A stretch of DNA of 31,282 bases, taken from Paulinella micropora (taxonomy: Eukaryota > Cercozoa > Imbricatea > Euglyphida > Paulinellidae). The stretch covers positions 135,001-166,282 of the forward strand of contig WBZZ01005260.1 in NCBI GenBank assembly GCA_019918135.1, read 5' to 3'. The translations under genes and the position numbers were made by a program. Every line of letters starts with the position of its first letter. The stretch's first letter is position 1. This document shows positions 28,365-31,282 of the stretch, piece after piece. The notes below the pieces were generated by a model, which worked only from the letters and a program-made list of their open reading frames with translations, had not been told where the DNA came from and made no database searches.

Positions 28365-29723
28365 GTATTAGCCTTCTTTTTAATTCTAGCACTTCTTCTT
28401 AATGGTGCTTTTGTTTCCTCTTCTTTTTTCGCTTCACTCTTCGTCTCTTTACTCTCTTCGCTGTCGCTCTTCGTCGCTTCGCCCTCTTCTCTTTAATAAA
28501 CGTATTGACAATAACGGCTCCAATCCCGCTTAATTGTCTTAGTTTAGTATTTGTTATTTGCCCGCGTAGTCATTCCATATCTGCTCAAGCAATTCTTATT
28601 TATGCTCTCTACTAGCACTTTTACCTAATGGTGATATTTGCATTTCTTCGTCTCCGTTATCTAGATTACTTTCAATTTCATTAGTGTTATTTAAATTCAG
28701 ACATAAATCTATTTTTCGTCTCTAACTCCTCTAGTTCTGTTTTAATTCCTTCCGCCTTAATTTCTTCTGGATCGGCTACATTCACCCAACTATAACTAAA
28801 TGAAGTGAGTAAATCAGCCGTGACCAACACATTTGAAACCCACGTGTTTAAATTCTCTAATTTTCGGATTGGCGAAATTACTATACGACAAACTAGCATA
28901 TAGTTTTCGCAACATACTGCTTTTCTGTGTGTATTCCGATAGCCAAGGAAGATTTTGATAATCCTTTTGTTTAGTTCATTGTTCTTTTGTTTATCAAGCA
29001 CACCTTCGCTGTTAATGATAACTGCTTTTTTCTTTTTGAAATGGTTTCGTATTGAATTTACTTGTTCTATTACAAACTGGGGAGTAAAAAGGACAACAGG
29101 CCTCTCAGTCCAATTCTTTTTTTGTCCTTCTCTCTTTTTTTGCTAGGTTATTCACTCGCAACCAACTCGGTTTATCTGGTATTAATTCATATGTGTTTTT
29201 GTCAAATATTTCCACAGGCCTTGCTCCAATTGCTATCATCAAAGCAAGTAGTTTAAGATAAGGGTCATTACTTAATATCATATCATTCATTTTAGCCATT
29301 ACATCACGGACATCAATCTGTATTTTTTGTTCATTTTTGGCTTTGACATCTTTCTTATATCCCTCAACGATATCAATCCGCTCGTCTTCATTTAGATTAA
29401 AATACTTATCAGTTTGCTCATTTCATATACTTTTTCACTTTGGTTGGGCTCTATTGCTTTTTTTCTCACCTCAGAAAGTCTTTGCCTTCTACTATTCAAA
29501 TTTGGATACACGATAGCATATTTAGGATATATCACCTTTAGTGCCTCAAGCACCTCTTCATCACTAGTAGTCGTGCTAAATAAAGATATAATAGCATTAT
29601 GAAAGGCTATACTTGGTTTTAATTCGGGCTATCGTAGAAGTTGGACACGACCTCATAAATTTTACTTTCAGTTGTAGCAACTCTTAACTGCCTAACAAAC
29701 TTCTTGTCATCTTCGCTCCACAT
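28361..29723 (-). pseudogene. Protelomerase-like tyrosine recombinase, multiply frameshifted
   Basis: The start is the ATG at 29723, with TATATACACTACG just upstream. The frame runs leftward through about seven open segments in alternating frames (for example 29422-29105 and 29001-28687) to the stop at 28361, about 450 codons. Motifs in order: IAIGARPVEI with the box I Arg codon at 29219-29221; LAKKER (Lys box); LNKRIIKIF then NTHRKAV with an Arg codon at 28924-28926; and TWVSNVLVTADLLTSFSYSWVNV with the candidate nucleophile Tyr codon at 28792-28794. This order and spacing resemble telomere resolvases (TelK/TelN/ResT) more than ordinary integrases. The C-terminal tail is Lys/Glu-rich and ends PLRRSARIKKKANT. 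It is the only recombinase seen in the element. Confidence 0.6.
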
Positions 29724-29875
29724 CGTAGTGTATATAAGACAAGTCTATTTTTTTCTAAGTCAAAAATAGGGTCGGATACGGCATCTTAAGTCGACAGACA
29801 GGAGAAGGTATTTTCACTCCCACTGCTCTTATATTCATCCAAAAAAAATCATTATGGCTAAAAAAGAAGTATGAC

Positions 29876-29956
29876 GGCGGTTCATAAATCATCAACCAGA
29901 ATTGAACTGGCGACCAAACTTTCTACGGCATGCCTACTAACCATTTAGATACCGCC
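29876..29956 (-). other. tRNA-like segment with A-box and B-box
   Basis: On the minus strand TATCTAAATGG (29941-29951) resembles an A-box and CCAGTTCAATTCTGG (29896-29910) is a perfect T-arm with a B-box. GGCGGT and ACCGCC close the ends. However, 12 extra bases lie between T-arm and acceptor strand, and no good anticodon stem forms, so a functional tRNA is not supported. It may be a degenerate tRNA or a Pol III promoter-like element. Confidence 0.25.
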
Positions 29957-30021
29957 CATCAACCCTGCTGATTTGTTGAAAAAAATGGTATTTGAAGTAT
30001 TACCGCCAGTCTATTTTTTTT

Positions 30022-30150
30022 AAAGAAAATTCTAGAAAATTCTATTTCCGTGAATATCACCATGCGACACCAGACACGGCGGTGTTGCAGTGTTGCCGTG
30101 TTGCAACCTCTGCGACAGAATTTCGCTTTTTTGTCGCAGTGTCGCAAAAA
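30022..30150. repeat. Right inverted counterpart of the 41-bp repeat block
   Basis: On the minus strand this reads GCGACACTGCGACAAAAAAG..., then a GC-rich variant (CAACACGGCAACACTGC), then TGTCGCATGGTGATATTC and TAGAATTTTCTAGAA, matching 7711-7868. Only one clear unit remains, against three at the left. Inverted placement marks it as part of the subterminal repeat of the element. Confidence 0.75.
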
Positions 30151-30302
30151 AAAATGAACTTGATTTTTTCCTTATTTTTGTGGTAGTAAGCCTTGGCATT
30201 TGCTCGGTTCTTATCGGGGTGTGTCTTCAAGTAAGCACTCGCCCTTTCCCTCCTTATTAATACCCGTTCGTCGGGCGTGTTATATTTCTTTTGTCTCGGC
30301 AT
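30151..30302 (-). pseudogene. N-terminal fragment related to the GIY-YIG nuclease leader
   Basis: The ATG at 30302 follows TATATATAAC. The first about 47 residues (MPRQKKYNTPDERVLIRRER...) align with the start of the nuclease at 8877 (MPPPLKYLTDEERLEARKRS), including the KAYYHKNKEK / KKYYEKHKKK stretch. The frame then runs into the 41-bp-type repeat and stops at 30057 with no nuclease domain. It looks like a truncated inverted copy left by exchange between ends. Confidence 0.6.
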
Positions 30303-30339
30303 GTTATATATATAATTATATTGTTTTAATTATTTAAAT

Positions 30340-30784
30340 CAAAATTGTTTGTGTGGATTTCCGTCGGATTTCCATCATTAAAGGTTGGACACCTGCGAGA
30401 GAAAGCAGAGGGAGATTTATTAAAATTCATCTTCCTGCCCCCTGTCCAACCTTTGGTTCAATTTTTCCAAACTTTTCCCTGCCCCCCTCCCATAAAGGGG
30501 GGACATACTTTTTTTTTTATTTTTCTTATATAAGGTTGGACAGGTTGGACAAGTAAAAAAAGATTAATAGTAAGAGTAATAATATATAAAATCCTTAAAA
30601 AAACATAATAAAAAGTGGCCAACCTTCAAAAAACAGGGTTGGACACGGCCAACCTAAGGGTTGGACAGGGGGTAGAAAGCGGTATTTTATAAAAACTCTC
30701 TCTCCCGTGCTCATATACACAAAAAGAAACAGGACTGCTTTTTGTGCTCAACAAGCACTACATAAGCACTACATTTTTTTACTC
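30340..30784. promoter_or_regulatory. Right subterminal non-coding region with TTGGAC motifs
   Basis: About 450 bp without a supportable gene. TTGGAC or its complement occurs six times (about 30384, 30444, 30537, 30545, 30639 and 30661). One further copy lies at 29641 and one in each arm of the right palindrome. The left end has AAGGAC motifs at the matching position instead. A candidate replication or end-binding array. Confidence 0.4.
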
Positions 30785-30859
30785 TCACATTATCCCCCCA
30801 ACCCCCCGTTTCAACTTCGTTGAAACCCGCCCCCCCCTTCCCCCCTTTGGGGTGTGATC
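30785..30859. repeat. Right subterminal G-tract/hairpin block
   Basis: Mirror image of 7606-7680: reading inward on the minus strand, GATCACACC, G-tracts, a hairpin (GTTTCAAC-GAA-GTTGAAAC, plus-strand 30808-30826), then more G-tracts. The stem sequence differs from the left hairpin but still pairs over 8 bp with the same GAA loop. Confidence 0.8.
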
Positions 30860-31259
30860 ATTTATGTTGGATAGACAGGTCTAACCGCAAAGTATAAAAC
30901 AAGCCGTTAAAATGTGTAAAACCAACATTAGACATATAGAAAAAAGTGTCCAACCCTTGTAAAAACCGACGAAGGTTTTCTAAAAATCAACAAACTAAGC
31001 ATACTAAGAGAGATTAAGACATATTAAGCACATAGTCCATATAAACTTTGTTTATATATATTTTTATGTAGTAAAAATATGGACTATGTGCTTAATATGT
31101 CTTAATCTCTCTTAGTATGCTTAGTTTGTTGATTTTTAGAAAACCTTCGTCGGTTTTTACAAGGGTTGGACACTTTTTTCTATATGTCTAATGTTGGTTT
31201 TACACATTTTAACGGCTTGTTTTATACTTTGCGGTTAGACCTGTCTATCCAACATAAAT
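30860..31259. repeat. Right terminal palindrome with T-shaped tip
   Basis: Arms 30860-31042 and 31077-31259 (about 183 bp) pair around a 34-nt centre. The centre contains AAAC-TTT-GTTT (31043-31053) and, extending slightly into the arm, ATTTTTA-tgtag-TAAAAAT (31060-31078), again two small hairpins. The outer 23 bp are identical to the left palindrome. The boxes ATAAAACAAGC, AAACCAACAT and ACTAAGAGAGATT are kept while the remainder differs. It is followed by AT-rich sequence to the window end. Confidence 0.95.
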
Positions 31260-31282
31260 AGAATATATATTATATATATATT

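Larger units (their letters stand above)
7201..31259. mobile_element. Polinton-like virus / virophage-type element with palindromic termini
   Basis: This 24,059-bp segment is bounded by two large palindromes and encodes the hallmark set of small double-jelly-roll DNA viruses: major capsid protein, penton, FtsK/HerA packaging ATPase and a TVpol-superfamily-3-helicase protein. It also encodes fibre and surface proteins, GIY-YIG nucleases and a protelomerase-like gene. No protein-primed DNA polymerase B, rve integrase or maturation protease was recognised, which argues against a canonical Polinton/Maverick and for the Polinton-like virus or virophage side. Coding density is high inside and very low outside. 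The subterminal homology stops exactly at the palindrome outer edges, which fixes the boundaries. Confidence 0.88.

Noticed and set aside
28371..28500. Separate acidic/basic peptide gene
   Set aside because: Reads best as the C-terminal tail of the recombinase-like gene on the same strand.

Overview
The window is eukaryotic DNA, probably from an alga or another protist, carrying one nearly complete Polinton-like virus or virophage-type element of about 24 kb (7201-31259). Left of it lie about 7.2 kb of repeat-rich host DNA: the decayed 3' end of a Ty1/copia retrotransposon (1-895), a gene-poor stretch (896-2690), C-rich minisatellites with a 472-bp direct repeat (2700-3850), a probable intron-containing CACTA/Tnp2-like transposase on the minus strand (3798-5735), and a G-rich 17-bp minisatellite mixed with GA and AT microsatellites (5698-7200). 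GT-AG introns, copia and CACTA-like remnants and microsatellites support a nuclear eukaryotic host. The species cannot be named from this sequence.

The element is bounded by two long palindromes, 7201-7605 and 30860-31259. The left has perfect 182-bp arms around a 41-nt tip. The right has arms of about 183 bp around a tip of about 34 nt. Each tip can fold into two small hairpins, giving a T shape. Just inside each palindrome is an inverted copy of GATCACACC followed by G-tracts flanking a short hairpin with a GAA loop. The stems of the two hairpins differ in sequence but both pair.

Gene layout from left to right: GIY-YIG nuclease with a zinc finger; small basic ORF (-); TVpol-superfamily-3-helicase replication protein; unknown protein (frameshifted); beta-rich probable surface protein (-); long trimeric-type fibre with an S74 chaperone (frameshifted); small membrane protein (internal stop); Cys-rich secreted-like protein (-); DUF5754-like protein (-); small charged protein (-); 901-aa virion-type protein with an N-terminal phospholipase A2-like motif; FtsK/HerA packaging ATPase; two unknown proteins; major capsid protein (one frameshift); second GIY-YIG nuclease; penton (minor capsid) protein; small unknown protein; second surface-type protein (-); F-box-like fragment; and a frameshifted tyrosine-recombinase/protelomerase-like gene (-). 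The right subterminal region also holds an inverted fragment of the GIY-YIG N-terminus.

The capsid, penton, ATPase and TVpol-S3H genes form a full morphogenesis and replication set. No protein-primed PolB and no rve integrase is visible. The main finding is the pairing of T-tipped palindromic ends with a protelomerase-like recombinase, which suggests a virus that replicates through covalently closed hairpin telomeres. Several genes carry single-base frameshifts, many at homopolymers or in repeat copies. Whether these are sequencing errors or decay of an endogenous copy cannot be settled from the sequence alone.
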